This document shows positions 1-10,519 of a stretch of DNA of 64,000 nucleotides, piece by piece. Position 1 is the first letter of the stretch. Every line of letters starts with the position of its first letter. Source of the DNA: Trichodelitschia bisporula. Lineage: Eukaryota > Ascomycota > Dothideomycetes > Phaeotrichales > Phaeotrichaceae. The DNA is taken from contig ML996688.1 in the NCBI GenBank assembly GCA_010356995.1, positions 1 to 64,000 of the forward strand, read 5' to 3'. The position numbers and the translations under genes were made by a program. The notes beneath the pieces were generated by a model. The model ran no database searches. It had not been told where the DNA came from and saw only the letters and a list, made by a program, of their open reading frames with translations.

Positions 1-545
1 GCATAATGCAGCATCAACGGTGAGTCTGCCACGACCGGTCTGGAGATTCCGGTTTCACATTGGCTTGCAGTAACGCGCCATACCACTGACCAGTTAGTGT
101 GTCGGATCCGAGCCTGCCTGCCATACTCTTACCATGATTGTTACTGCCCTGGCCCCAAGATTACTACGCCGCCGATGTGGTTCGGCAACAACTGGAACAG
201 GAGAGATGGTCCGGCGATAGCAGCTCGCGTTGACGGTGCTCCTCGGGCTTGCGGAGGTATCCCAGGCATTGAAAGCACGTTGGAGGCGGAACCTCTATTT
301 CTCTCCTACTAGCAGTATACGCCCTTATCGTGAAGTGCACCGGAAACGTGTCGTGGGAGACCCCTGCCGGTCCTTGGCTCCCGCAGCTGACCCCGCTCTG
401 CCTCAGGCAGAAAGCAGCGCGATCTGCGCGGTGATGGGTGGGAGCCGGGACCTCGAGACAAGCTTCTCACCTGCGCCGGCAACTCCGGCACCTTCATCGT
501 CGGTATGTCTCCACCCCGCCGTCTCGTCTGATGCTTATCTCCACG
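1..545. other. Left-edge stretch without a recognisable gene
   Basis: I see no open frame here with convincing codon bias, RNA gene or repeat. It is the 3' side of the small minus-strand gene that ends at 546. Confidence 0.5.
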
Positions 546-924
546 TTAGTCCTGGACATCGTCGACAACACAAGCTCCAACATATCCTGAGAGCTCATGC
601 TTGCCTACGGCGACCATCGTCACCCCGTCCACCAGACCATCTTCACCGGATGTGTGCTGCCGCCCAACGTCACGACAGCCGTCACCGCCGCAGGCAAGAC
701 GCGTTTTCGATGCGCACCTGCAGCGGCTCGGCGAGCACCGGCGGGTCGCCCTCGTCGCCCGGGTCCTGGATGAAGTACGCGGGGTCGTCGCGCTCCTCGG
801 CGTCAAATGTCTCGAGCAGGATGCGGGTGAGTGCATGGAGGGCGGCGTCGGCCTTTTCGCGCTGGTCGATGCTCAGCTCCAGGCACGCATCGCGGTGAAG
901 AACATTCCCGGTGGCGCGGTTCAT
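546..924 (-). CDS. Small hypothetical protein, two exons
   Basis: The first exon runs from an ATG at 924 and encodes an acidic, helix-like stretch (contains DACLELSIDQREKADAALHA). Its third codon positions are almost all G or C, as in the recognised genes nearby. A GT...AG intron at 657-717 (61 nt) joins it in phase 0 to a second exon that ends GYVGACVVDDVQD at a stop at 546. The predicted product is 105 residues. I recognise no domain, signal peptide or membrane segment. The start lies in a locally duplicated sequence (see the repeat at 913-1155), and the frame stays open upstream, so this may be the 3' part of a longer or decaying gene. The intron is inferred from frame continuity only. Confidence 0.4.
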
Positions 925-1155
925 CACGTCGACGCCTCCCCGCGAAGGGGCGCACTCGCATCATCAGGCGGGTACCCATCAATAATGGGGAGGCGCCGCC
1001 GCTCAAAGCATCCCTTGACGGCGGATGAAGGGGGGAGCGGTTGCTGGGCGCGGTTCATCCATCACTCCCTACGCAAGCGAAGGGACGCACTCGCATTGTC
1101 GAGGCGGCGACCCATTGACTCCGATACAGGAATGGAGTGCGGCGCCGCTCAAATC
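913..1155. repeat. Imperfect direct duplication, offset about 135 bp
   Basis: The segment beginning gcgcggttcat at 913 recurs at 1048. Both copies are followed by related text (gcgcactcgcat / acgcactcgcat, later cgccgctcaaa in both). The copies are clearly diverged. The first overlaps the start codon of the small gene at 546-924. Confidence 0.6.
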
Positions 1156-1476
1156 ATCTCCCAGCAATATGGATCCATAGGCACAGAGGGGTTGGGAGGC
1201 TGGCGAGGCGTGGAATTTGATGTTGGAATGCGGTAGCTGTGTTCAGCCCTGTTCCGTCTCTGCAGCGTCACCTCTGCCTGAACGTGACTCAGGCAACGCT
1301 ACCCCGCACTCCGATTCTCCGCGTGGGGTGACTAGCGGGCTGAGTGCGGGGTTGTACCGTGGTGGGGGAAGGGAGACGAGCTGAGGCAGTGGCGCAGGCG
1401 GCGACTGGACTGGTGGCACGGGTGAAGTTGGTGGCGCGGGTTGACTTGGTGGCGCGGAGAGCCATCCGAATGAGAG

Positions 1477-1803
1477 GCAGGCAGTGACTGTCACTGGTTC
1501 GGCGTTGGGGTCAGACCATCGCCTGCGGCAGCGACTCGGAAAACGTCACTGAAGGCGACGGTCATAGGACCCGCCGAGGAAGGCAAGGCAGTGACACTGT
1601 CACTGGTTCGGCGTTGGGGTCAGACCATCGCCTGCGGCAGCGACTCAGAAAAGGTCACTGAAGGCGACGGTCCTGGGACCCGCCGAGGAAGGCAAGGCAG
1701 TGACATTGTCACTGGTTCAGCGTTGGGGTCGGGCCATCGCCTGCGGCAGCGGCTCGGAAAGAGTCACTGAAGGCGACGGTCCTGGGACCCGCCGAGGAAA
1801 GAA
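1477..1803. repeat. 109-bp tandem repeat, three copies
   Basis: The block starting actggttc occurs at 1493, 1602 and 1711, exactly 109 bp apart each time. Copies share almost the whole unit, including ggcgacggtc and gacccgccgaggaa, and differ by a few substitutions. Imperfect short inverted pieces (cagtgac...gtcactg) lie inside each unit. No long open frame runs through the array. The period is not a multiple of three, so it is unlikely to be coding. Confidence 0.9.
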
Positions 1804-2976
1804 GGCATGCTTAGACTGACCGTGGGGGACTTTCCGGGTTCCAACCACAGGCAATTGGTGGAAGTAACGTGTCAGGGGCGTGCAAAAGTGTGGAAGTCAC
1901 GATGGGTATGGTGCAGGCATGAACAAGTTACTTCCACAAAGATCTATCTGAAGAGCGAGCTGCCAGACTCTTGAGCAGATCGGGCTGCTGTCTGCCCAAG
2001 GCACGGCAGGGTGCGGGAAGGCTGGCGTGATGTGGCAGCAGCCGCGGGGGAAGATCGCGGGGAGCCAATAAGGTCAAGGCCCGGTGTCAGGGCAATGCAT
2101 ATGACAATATCTTTGATGTATTCAATCTTTGACTTACGGTTTGAGTACAAGACAAGAGACAGAACGAAATCAAGACGATGAGCACTCGAGTATAAATACC
2201 CCCATATGACTCTGATCCGACAGAAAATTCTAGATCAGGTCGAACGGCATCGAATGCCAGTTGCCCACCGTATGCCGTAACAGTGGTGATGGTGATGGGA
2301 TGTCATGGGAGGATACCATCTCTCCCATGTCAAATCGCCACATGCCCTGTGCTGGTCACGTGACTCAGTAAGCTTGATGCCTGATCCCTGCAATTCCAGC
2401 CCGGCTGGACTTGTAGGGGTGAGGACTTGGCGCTGGCTGTGCGCTAGCACCCCCAGCTCCCCCACACTCCACATTCACACGCGAAACCCTTACATAGTTC
2501 TTCAAGCTTTCAATGAATGTTATTCCACAGCCAATGCTGTGCAACCAGTGATTTGTGCGCCCCTGACACAAGTAGTTGTGTCATCAATGTATCGAGTCAT
2601 TGAACATATGGGGTCGCGCTGAAATCTGCTCATACTAGCGTACAACAGCAATAGAGGTGAGAGAGAGTAAGTATTAGCAGATCTATCGGCCCACCCGTTT
2701 CGCCCGCGTGCTGAACGGGCTCTCTGAGCCGGACATTTTGGTGGGTAACGTAGGTGAGTACTCATGGCTCCCTTTTGAACGCGCCTCACTGGTTCAGTCG
2801 AAGTTGTACCCATCTATGGCAATCCGGGCGAGACGACAATACTAGTGGCGGGTAGACGGAGAGATGGGTAGAGCAAGGAATTCACAGGTAGGACGGCAGG
2901 AGGTATATGGCGGGGCCGGAACGGGCATGGGATATGATCTAGCTAGTGATGATCAGTCCCCAATAGATGTTGATAT
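1804..2976. other. Intergenic stretch
   Basis: No supported gene. A perfect palindromic E-box-like site, gtcacgtgac, lies at 2355-2364. The right end is the 3' flank of the dihydroorotase gene. Confidence 0.5.
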
Positions 2977-4202
2977 CTAATGTATCCACTTAATGCCCCA
3001 CGTCGCCTCCCCTCGTCGGAAGGGCACAACCTCCAGCTCGCCGTCCGCAAAAACATCGGCGATTTTAGCCTCTCCGCGCTGGAGCATGATGCGTCCGCCC
3101 TCAGGGACCTTATAGAAGGCGCGGCCGAAGTCGCTCAGGAAGCCGCGCAAATTCGCCTCGGTGACATCGTCTTCTTTGATCTCGCCCTTTACGATGGCCT
3201 TCTCCAGCGCGTCGAGCACCAGTGGCACGGCGAACGGCTGTGTGAAGATACCGGCGGCCGCCTTTGACTGCCCTGTGGAGCCACCGCGCTTGGCGACGGC
3301 CGGGTGCGGCGCGCTATCGGTGCCGAAGAAGAACTTAGGGTTGCCGCTGATGGCGGCCTGTAGGAGGGCGGACCGGTCACCGGGGGTTTTGGCCACTACA
3401 ATTGAAATAAGACAGGGCAAAGAGATACGGGAGTAATAGCACACACCGGGTTTACAGAAGTTGAAGGAATCGCCAACCACGTCATCGACGGTCAGATGCA
3501 GGTGGTGCGCTGATCGTCAGCTAGGCCGACACTCAGGATGCCACGAACCTGTGATCGTTGCCGCTACTGTCGGCCCGCACTGGCTCACCATAGACACAGC
3601 CTTGGCCGTAGTGCAGTGCTCGAGGATGATGCGCAGATCCGGGAAGCGCTGGTGCAGAACAAGGAGTGTCGGCAGGAAGCGCTCCTCTGCGTTCAGAACG
3701 GTCACGTCCGAGCCGGGCACCGAGGGAGCTTCGCCGTGGAGGTTAAGCACCATGTCTTGTCGCTCCATCTCGGCAAACACTGGGTAGAAGGCCTCATAGT
3801 CGACGACGCCGGACGCCGAGTTCGTGGTCACACCCGCCGGGTACGACTTGACGCCCGTGATACCGGCCTTTTTGGCCTCGATGATCGTGGCGGGCGTGAC
3901 ATCGGGATGTAGGTAGAGCGACATGAGATAGTTCACGCTATGGTCGAGTTGCTGCAGCCGCTGCTTGTACTCCAGCGCCGCGCTGACAGTCGTGATCGGC
4001 GGCACGAGGTTAGGCTGGAAGTTAGCCTATTTTGGGGATGTAGCATGTGCGAATATAGCTCACGAACCATGACAAACACTGTATCGACGCCGCCCTTCCT
4101 GATGGTGGGGACCACCAGCTTCATCATCGGCCCATCGCGGAGATGGACGTGCAAGTCCGCCGCAGCAGGCAGCTCAAGGTTATTGAAGCGATCCAGCGGC
4201 AT
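2977..4202 (-). CDS. URA4: Dihydroorotase (pyrimidine biosynthesis)
   Basis: Converts carbamoyl-aspartate to dihydroorotate, the third step of de novo pyrimidine synthesis, in the cytosol. Four exons; introns at 4015-4067 (53 nt), 3510-3548 (39 nt) and 3396-3446 (51 nt) restore one frame of 360 residues, normal for the single-domain PyrC-type enzyme. Visible motifs: the metal-binding DLHVHLRDG near the N terminus, VFVMPNLVPPIT across intron 1, the carboxylated-lysine region GVKSYPAG, NLHGEAP, ILEHCTTAKAV, TITAHHLHLTVDD across intron 2, and the catalytic aspartate in FFFGTDSAPHP. The ATG at 4202 gives the N terminus usual for the family; an in-frame ATG at 4286 would add 28 residues. Divergent from Y14 with 267 bp between the start codons. 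Confidence 0.95.
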
Positions 4203-4469
4203 TGCAAGTTGCGAAAACCGCCGACAGCTTTGGGCAATGGATCTGGCGGACTTCCACATTGGTGTTGATGCAGAAAAATCTGTCATGTGACGCGGCCGCG
4301 CACTTTGCCGTTTGTGTTCCGCTGCTTGTGGAGCTTGTTAACGACACAAACACTTCCACTCCACACGTTCCACTCACCGTTAGTCCGACATCCACCCACT
4401 CATCCCTCCATATCGACGCCGAACCGACTGCCTACTATCTATTCCCATCTTTCCGCACCCATACGCACC
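4203..4469. promoter_or_regulatory. Shared divergent promoter of URA4 and Y14
   Basis: Only 267 bp separate the two start codons, so both genes must be driven from this segment. The Y14 side is pyrimidine-rich (ccactcatccctccatatcg) before its ATG, which sits in a good context (caccatgg). No classical TATA box is evident. Confidence 0.6.
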
Positions 4470-4989
4470 ATGGCCGACATCGAGATGGAAGTCGATCCCG
4501 CCCCGCCCGCCGAGTCCACCAGTGAGCCGCGCACCGCCTCCGGGGCCGTTGCCGTCCGCAGCATCGAGGGCTGGATCATCATGGTCACAAATGTACACGA
4601 AGAGGCAAATGAGGAAGACCTGCAGGATCTGTTCGGCGAGTGGGGTGAGATCCGGAACATGCACCTGAACCTCGACCGGCGTACGGGCTACGTCAAGGTG
4701 CGCATTTCCTGCCGTTGCCACGCATGCTGACTGTCAGGGCTACGTTCTCATCGAATACTCTACGCTGGACGAGGCGAAAGCCGCCATCGCAGGCGCCGAG
4801 GGCCACAACCTGCTTGACCAAGTCATACACGTCGACTTTGCGTTTGTGCGCCCGCCTCCAGGAAAGGGTCAGGCGAGCGGTGGCCGCGGGGGGCGTGCGC
4901 CAGCAAAGAGTAGGGCGCGGAGCCGCAGCCCGAACGAGGCGAGAGAACGGCGCACATCGCACGACCGTGATGGCGACGAGCCGATGTGA
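4470..4989 (+). CDS. RNA-binding protein Y14/RBM8A, exon junction complex core
   Basis: A 159-residue nuclear RNA-binding protein. An acidic N terminus is followed by one RRM at about residues 34-112, with RNP2 (WIIMVTNV) and RNP1 (GYVKGYVLIEY), and a short basic RS/RG tail ([20 protein letters not shown]). This order and the sequence [21 protein letters not shown] match Y14, the Mago partner in the exon junction complex (family knowledge). A single 40-nt intron at 4698-4737 falls inside RNP1. The family is absent from S. cerevisiae, so its presence fits an intron-rich filamentous fungus. The partner Mago is not in the window. Confidence 0.95.
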
Positions 4990-5193
4990 TGACTTGGCGT
5001 AGATGGTGTTTGAGCTCCAGGGACTCTCCGGGTTGTGCTCTGGGAATATGCTCTGGGTGGAATAGACAAGAGCTCGTCGGCTCGGCCGACATGTCATTGA
5101 AATACGGGTAAGTGAATCACGCTGCCGTCGCCTCGCTGACCTCTCAGAGTAGCTAGAAAATTGAGACCTTGACCATCCGATTTGACCGCCTAT

Positions 5194-6168
5194 CTACAGC
5201 TTCGATTCGCTCGTCTCCACCTTCTCGATCGTCTTAATCGCCCGCAGCCGGTCCGCAAAAGCACGCCTAGCTACATCGCCCGTCCCGGCAAACGCCTCAA
5301 ACGCGTGCGGGCAACCCGGGTGCTGGTGGAACTCGCAGCTGACTCCCGCCCGCCCAAGTTTAATCACGTACTGTAGAATCTCCTCCTGGAAGATGTCCAG
5401 CTCTCCCGTCTCGATGTACGCAGTCGGCAGGCCGGCGAAGTCCGTCAGCCGTGCCGGCGCAGCAGTCGGCGGCACGTCGGTGGTGCCCCGCTTCGCGCCC
5501 AGCAGCGCGTTCCATCCCGTCTCGTTGTCGGCCGCATTCCACAGGGCGAAGGGCACTGTATGCGGGTTCGGCACCGTAGTACGATCGTCCAGCATGGGGT
5601 AGATGAGGATCTGCTTTGCGATGGCGGGACCGCGCTTCTCGCGCGCCAGGATGCTGACCGCAGCGGAGAGCCCGCCGCCCGCGCTCTCCCCGTACACGGC
5701 GATGCGCGCAGGGTCAATGTTCAGCGACCGCGCGTTGGCATGGAGCCATTGCAGCGCGGCGTAGCAGTCCTCAACGGGCTTCGGGTGCTGCACCTCGGGC
5801 GCGAGGCGGTACCCGACCGCCGCCATGGGGATGCCCGTCTCCGTGATGATAATGGACAGCTGCCCGTCGGACGCCTTTGCACTGCCGGCGATGAGCCCGC
5901 CACCGTGGATGAAGAGCACTGCTGGCGTTGGCGGACCGCTGGCGTGGTTGTCCTTTGCGTGCCAGCGGATTGGGACCTGGTGGCCGTCGGCGGAGGGGGT
6001 GTGGAACTCTTTGCATGTGATGCCCGGTAGCGGCTTCGGGGCCATGGCGGCGAAGCCGTCGACCCAAGCGCGGCGCGCGGCGACGTCGCCAACGGGGAGC
6101 ACGGTGGGCGGGCCGCCGCCGAGAGCGGCCCAGCCGACGGCGACATCGGAATCGAGCTTGAAGGGCAT
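5194..6168 (-). CDS. Alpha/beta hydrolase, hormone-sensitive-lipase type esterase
   Basis: An intronless 324-residue enzyme of the Abhydrolase_3 (HSL) fold. The oxyanion motif HGGG is at residues 88-91, the nucleophile Ser162 lies in GESAG, the likely acid is Asp258 (ETGELD) and the base His288 (PGCPHAF). No signal peptide or membrane segment is visible, so it is probably cytosolic. The family hydrolyses short acyl esters of many small molecules; nothing here fixes the substrate. It is convergent with Y14, with 204 bp between the stops. Confidence 0.9.
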   Translation of the reverse strand: MPFKLDSDVAVGWAALGGGPPTVLPVGDVAARRAWVDGFAAMAPKPLPGITCKEFHTPSADGHQVPIRWHAKDNHASGPPTPAVLFIHGGGLIAGSAKASDGQLSIIITETGIPMAAVGYRLAPEVQHPKPVEDCYAALQWLHANARSLNIDPARIAVYGESAGGGLSAAVSILAREKRGPAIAKQILIYPMLDDRTTVPNPHTVPFALWNAADNETGWNALLGAKRGTTDVPPTAAPARLTDFAGLPTAYIETGELDIFQEEILQYVIKLGRAGVSCEFHQHPGCPHAFEAFAGTGDVARRAFADRLRAIKTIEKVETSESKL

Positions 6169-7191
6169 TGAGGAGAAAGTGGGTTGGTGGCGTTGGTCGG
6201 TGGTCGGTGGTCGTTAGGCGTGGATCGTAATTGACACAGCTGGGTTTATGGTTGGGGCCGTGAGTATTTTTTCGTGAATGCCGTGCGGTCCGTTCTGCGT
6301 TGATGGTCGTCCGAAGTTCATATAGCCTGGGCGGAGTTCAATATCCGAAGGGATTTGCCGCGTTCCTTTGGGCGCGACGCGGCTTCAATAGTGCGGTGGA
6401 CTCCCGTCCCCGCATCGTGTTATGGGAATGGTGCATTCGTGACATGGCCTACCAGTAGGCGTTCCCCGCTCCCCGCGTTTCGCTCCCCGCGTTCGCCCCG
6501 CGCCGTTGCCAATTTGAGGCTTACAAAGCCTTGGATAGCGAACTGAGCCATTCTGCCCGGCGAGCTTTGAGGTCTTTTCCGTCTGTCTCTTAAGCTGCCC
6601 GTACCGTATGTAAGGGCAGCGATGATTAGTGCGGACACGAGCGAGCTAGCGCGTATGCGGGCGAGCTTATCCTCTAGCGTACGCCCAACAACGAGGGTTT
6701 TAGAGATAGAAAATGTTGCATATTTTCGGCTGAAGTGCCAGCCTGCTACAAAGGTAAGCAAGGCTGCTGACGTTTGATTTTATTTGATTTAACAGGCCAG
6801 CTCTCCTTGAGGGATGTACACAAGGAATTCGGCCACTTGGAGAGAAAAAAACGTCACCCGGATGGGTGAGTGTATTTGGACGCAATTGCGGCGTGCTCGC
6901 TATGGGCGGTAGGTCTCTTTACAAGGTCAAGGAATTGTTCGATTGATGAGCATCGACCAGCAACTACCGTACGTTTACTCAGCACTTGTACCATCCAACA
7001 GCCCAAGGCATCGTCGGCTTCATCTAGAACGTAATTGCTTTGCCCTCAGTTCCTGCGCACGCAACTGCCCGTGAAACTCGTCCTCGTCCTCGCTCTCCGT
7101 CAAGTCGTCCCCGTTCAAATATCCAGCATCAGAGCGACGAAATCCAAGTCCTGTCCTGTCTCATTCCCATCCCGACCAATCCACAACACCG
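6169..7191. other. Intergenic stretch of about 1 kb
   Basis: Holds the promoter of the esterase at its left end. A short minus-strand open frame near 6420-6761 lacks an ATG at its start and has no recognisable domain. I see no gene I can support. Confidence 0.5.
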
Positions 7192-7644
7192 TTAACCCTC
7201 GTGCGGCGGCGGGCTGCTCTTCCCAGTTCCAACCCTCTTCAGCGCACCCGCAATCTTTTTCATTGTGCTCAGTCTCCGCGGCCCACCGGGCCTCTCGCCG
7301 TCCTTGACACTCCCCTGTGCACTGCTGCCCGTTTTGCTCAGTGTGCCACCATCGGATCCCGAACCCGGCCCCCTCGACTTGCTTTTCCACAGCCCGAGCA
7401 TTGGATCAGATCGCGGCATCGGCGTCGCGACGTCTGACGTATCGATTATTTCCTCGGGGGCGACGCCGGCATCGCGAGACGCGCGGCGGACTTCGTTGAC
7501 GAGACGGGTCTCGGCGGCAGTGGCCTCGTCGTTGGCATCGTCTTCTTTAAGAGGTAGCGACTCTGAGCTGTCTGCAATCTGGGCGCAGACGCGGTCTTTG
7601 AGCTCGGCCGATATGTGAAAGCGGTTGAATTCGGAACCGGCCAT
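7192..7644 (-). CDS. Hypothetical fungal protein, 150 residues
   Basis: A single open frame from ATG 7644. The N-terminal third looks structured (FNRFHISAELKDRVCAQIA, then an acidic helix with ETRLVNEVRRASRDAG). The rest is low-complexity, rich in Ser, Gly, Pro and Lys, ending in a basic patch (RRLSTMKKIAGALKRVGTG) that could be an amphipathic or nucleic-acid-binding segment. I do not recognise the family. Codon usage matches neighbouring real genes, and the reverse strand is less protein-like. Confidence 0.65.
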   Translation of the reverse strand: MAGSEFNRFHISAELKDRVCAQIADSSESLPLKEDDANDEATAAETRLVNEVRRASRDAGVAPEEIIDTSDVATPMPRSDPMLGLWKSKSRGPGSGSDGGTLSKTGSSAQGSVKDGERPGGPRRLSTMKKIAGALKRVGTGKSSPPPHEG

Positions 7645-8359
7645 TGGTTATGACGGGCGGAGGGATTGGTGATGATACGGTAGGTTTGGCGAGAGGATGA
7701 GCGGAGGTTTGTGTTGCGTCAAGACGCGGGAAGGGCAGACATAAAAGCCGGTGCCGGAAATGGGGGCGTGGGTGCAGCGCAAGGCGGGGCAAGTGAAGTG
7801 AGGTGGGCAGACCACGCTAGAAGGGGCCATTCCTGGCGACCACATGGGTTCAAAAATGGCAGCCGGTCACAGTGCAGATTTTCTTGCTGCCGCGTTCCCC
7901 TCGTGCCCCTCGTGCCCCCTCCAACCCTCTTCGTTTGTCTACGACCGTTGGCTGGCCAAGGGGAGGGGACGGACCCACGCAGTGCTGTGGTAGGCGGGAG
8001 GGGCGGCTGAGTAACGGAGGCGCGTCATCGCTTCAACAAGTGCCAAGGGAAGTCGAGATGGAACCATGGCCCGTGCGTCTTGGAGGTGGCTTCTTTTTGT
8101 TTGTGCGGGGAACGGGATGATGTCGTTGGACAAGGGAAGGGATGATGGTACGGTACGGCAGAGAGAGGGCGTAGGAAAAAGAAAGGGGGGCACAGGGCAA
8201 GGGAGCAAGAATGCGGGGAAGTCGCAACTTGGGACAGGGTACAGTACTACGGAGTACGTAAGGGGTTTCCTTCTCTCATCATCTGTTCTGAACTTCTGTC
8301 TAGCTTCCTCGCCTTTGAACTCTCCATCTCCCATACATTCTGCCTATCTCCAATGGCGC
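7645..8359. other. Intergenic stretch
   Basis: Upstream region of the 150-residue gene and 3' flank of the GFA gene. It contains one exact copy of the dispersed motif tacggagta at 8248-8256. No supported gene. Confidence 0.5.
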
Positions 8360-8906
8360 TTATGCTGGCGGCATGTTGTCAAAAGTGAGCCCAATCTCCT
8401 TTTGCCACGGCTGGCGACACACGCCAAAGATTTCGACTGCAGGAACAAAGGCCAGACCGCCGTCAACATGCACCGTTTTGACGACGATTGTGTCCGGACC
8501 GAGCACCTCCAACTGGTGATACGGGTGGCAAGAGCCTGCTGGTCAGCTTCACCTACAAACTTGGAAGCAGAGCAACTCACAAATGGAACAAAAATAGCAG
8601 TGAACAGGAAGGCCTCCTTTATCAGCAGCCTCCAGCTCAAGGGCCGCGTACTCACCATTGTCGCTTGTGTAGGTGTACGAGCTGATCAACTCCTCTCCCT
8701 TGGTGTACCGGAAGGCGGACTTTGGGACCATTTGGTTCTGGCTGTAGCCGCTGCTGCTCATAGCTTTGCAGGCGCCGCAATGACTAGGGAATTAGACTCG
8801 CCTCCCTGTGAACGCGGACGTACCATAGCATCATCGACACGCTTTCGTCAGGAAGCTCGACAGTCCATTGGACTTGGCCGCAGTGACATTTTCCGGCGCG
8901 AGACAT
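8360..8906 (-). CDS. GFA-family zinc protein (CENP-V/GFA fold)
   Basis: Four exons; introns at 8784-8823 (40 nt), 8617-8655 (39 nt) and 8536-8580 (45 nt). The spliced product is 140 residues, typical for the GFA family named after glutathione-dependent formaldehyde-activating enzyme. Zinc ligands are clear: CHC at residues 7-9, CHCGAC at 28-33 (split by intron 1) and YFCSIC (split by intron 3), where the last motif continues CHPYH. The C terminus reads AVEIFGVCRQPW. Fungal paralogs are numerous and mostly uncharacterised, so an enzymatic role in formaldehyde handling is not implied. The three tiny introns make the gene easy to miss, and a long open frame on the other strand is a shadow. Confidence 0.88.
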
Positions 8907-9355
8907 GTTGGATGAAATCAGGGGACGGGTTGGGTCGATTTTAAGGTGCTTGTTGCTGTTTAACTCCAGTGATGTGGAATAACACTGATACTGAGCAGCT
9001 TGTTGATGGCTTCGTGCGCGCTGCTAATGTCTTAAATAGGCTTCATCGCTGCATCTTCTCCGCAGAAGTCCGATCACCGACGGTTTCTGCCGAGCGACAC
9101 GAATCGATTAGAATCCATCGTCTGTGAGGCCTACTGCCGCGCCGTATTTTACGAAAACTCAACCTGATCTTAACGCCGGCAGGAGCGGTGTTTGGCCATT
9201 GGGCCGGAGCCTCGGTTCACTAATCGTCAGCGCACGGCAAAGCCTTGACGATCTCGGACCTGCGAACGCAGTTCAAATCCGGACAAGGCTGAGCACTCCC
9301 CATCACGTCAGCAACGGAGGCCACGACCAGTCCATTACAACATCAATTTCTGTGC
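8907..9355. other. Intergenic stretch
   Basis: Upstream region of the GFA gene and 3' flank of the duplicated-unit gene. Nothing further recognised. Confidence 0.5.
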
Positions 9356-9946
9356 TTACTTCTCAATCTTCGACACGTACACCAAAATATTTTCACCCCC
9401 GGTCCCCACCGCATGCACTATAACCTCATCCCCCCAATCCCACTCCTCGCCTTCCTGAAACTCGTCATACTCTTCCCAGTCCGCCGGTGTCAGCGCATCC
9501 CCCAGCAAGATCTGTTTCGCGGCCGCATTGGCTGCCTCCTGCGTCTTGTACGCGCCTTGCACCTGCGTCTCGCGCCTGTCACCCGAGCGGTCCGCATCGT
9601 AGTCGATGAGCTCGCGGCGCACCGCCCACAGTCCTTGTTCGTCTCCCTGGAGATTGAGCTCGTTGGCCACGGTGTCTATCGCGACAGAAAACTCCTCGCC
9701 CTCCGGCGCAACAGCGTGCACTATCACCCCGTCGCCGTATGGCCAGTCTCCGGGCGTCTCACCGCGTACTGCGTACTCTGGAAACCAAGCGCGCTCGTAA
9801 CCCTCATCAGCGAGTGTCGAGGCGGCGGCTGCCTTGGCAGGGCCGAGCGATGTGTAGACCCCTTTGACTGCGGTTTTGTGACTCGTTCCTGAGGGGTCCT
9901 TGCGGTCGGTGAGGGTGCGTTTGATGACGTAAAGCTGATCAGCCAT
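9356..9946 (-). CDS. Uncharacterised protein made of two copies of one ~88-residue unit
   Basis: An intronless 196-residue, acidic protein from ATG 9946. Residues 5-91 and 106-194 align with each other: LYVIKRTLTD with LWAVRRELID, KTAVKGVYTSLGPAKAAAAS with ETQVQGAYKTQEAANAAAKQ, and GDGVIVHAVAPEGEEF with GDEVIVHAVGTGGENI. Each half looks like a small beta-alpha-beta domain ending in a VIVHAV strand. There is no signal peptide, membrane segment or recognisable catalytic motif. The frame is open 83 codons further upstream to another ATG at 10195, but that extension has different composition and I prefer 9946. I do not know the family; the internal duplication is seen directly. Confidence 0.8.
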   Translation of the reverse strand: MADQLYVIKRTLTDRKDPSGTSHKTAVKGVYTSLGPAKAAAASTLADEGYERAWFPEYAVRGETPGDWPYGDGVIVHAVAPEGEEFSVAIDTVANELNLQGDEQGLWAVRRELIDYDADRSGDRRETQVQGAYKTQEAANAAAKQILLGDALTPADWEEYDEFQEGEEWDWGDEVIVHAVGTGGENILVYVSKIEK

Positions 9947-10519
9947 TGTGAGGGTGATTTGATGGCTACTGATGTGTTCATTGTGCTTTGCTGATACTTG
10001 GTGGTGGATCGGCATCGTTGTTTCTGGTTTGCACCCTGGATCATTATGTACTTTGACCGCTGGTGGACTGACCTCTTGCGATGGATACGGAGGTGAGTCC
10101 GCCTTTTCTCCGTACAAATTCGACCCGCGTGGTGTGAGCGCATCGCTCGGAACGATACTGTACGCGCTTCCGAGGAAGATGGCAAGCAGGTCCATTCGTC
10201 AACAAGTACCGGTACCTGTACGATGAGGCGAATGCGTGTACCGTACCGGTATCTCTAACTCCTTCTGGAAGTGGAAGCGGAAGTGGGGTACGGCGGGCTG
10301 CCGCACCGCCCCACCCCCGCATGATCTCACGCCACACCCGTTAGGGTCCATCCCTATGGGGTCAGGGCCTGATCGTGCAGTGGGCAAGGGTTCATGCGGC
10401 TTACATGCGCCCGTCAGCGTTGGTATCACGTTGGGATGAGCGGGTTTGAGATGATTGACCACTGGGCAGACAACGAAAGACCTTGCTTCACCGAGGACCA
10501 TGCCGCTCGTCTCACTTCT
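9947..10519. other. Intergenic stretch with tacc/ggta-rich inverted pieces
   Basis: Around 10204-10255 the sequence has several overlapping ggtacc, accggt and gtaccg blocks that form short inverted repeats. No gene is supported. Confidence 0.5.

Noticed and set aside
230-1236. Plus-strand open frames of 211-222 codons
   Set aside because: Their translations are Arg/Ser/Pro-rich without motifs. The opposite strand shows better codon bias, so these are shadows.
6420-6761. Minus-strand open frame of 113 codons in the 1-kb gap
   Set aside because: It does not begin with ATG, has no domain I know and no splice partner. It might be a fragment of an old element, but I cannot support that.
8066-8944. 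Plus-strand frame of 292 codons
   Set aside because: It is antisense to the four-exon GFA gene, whose zinc motifs are unmistakable.
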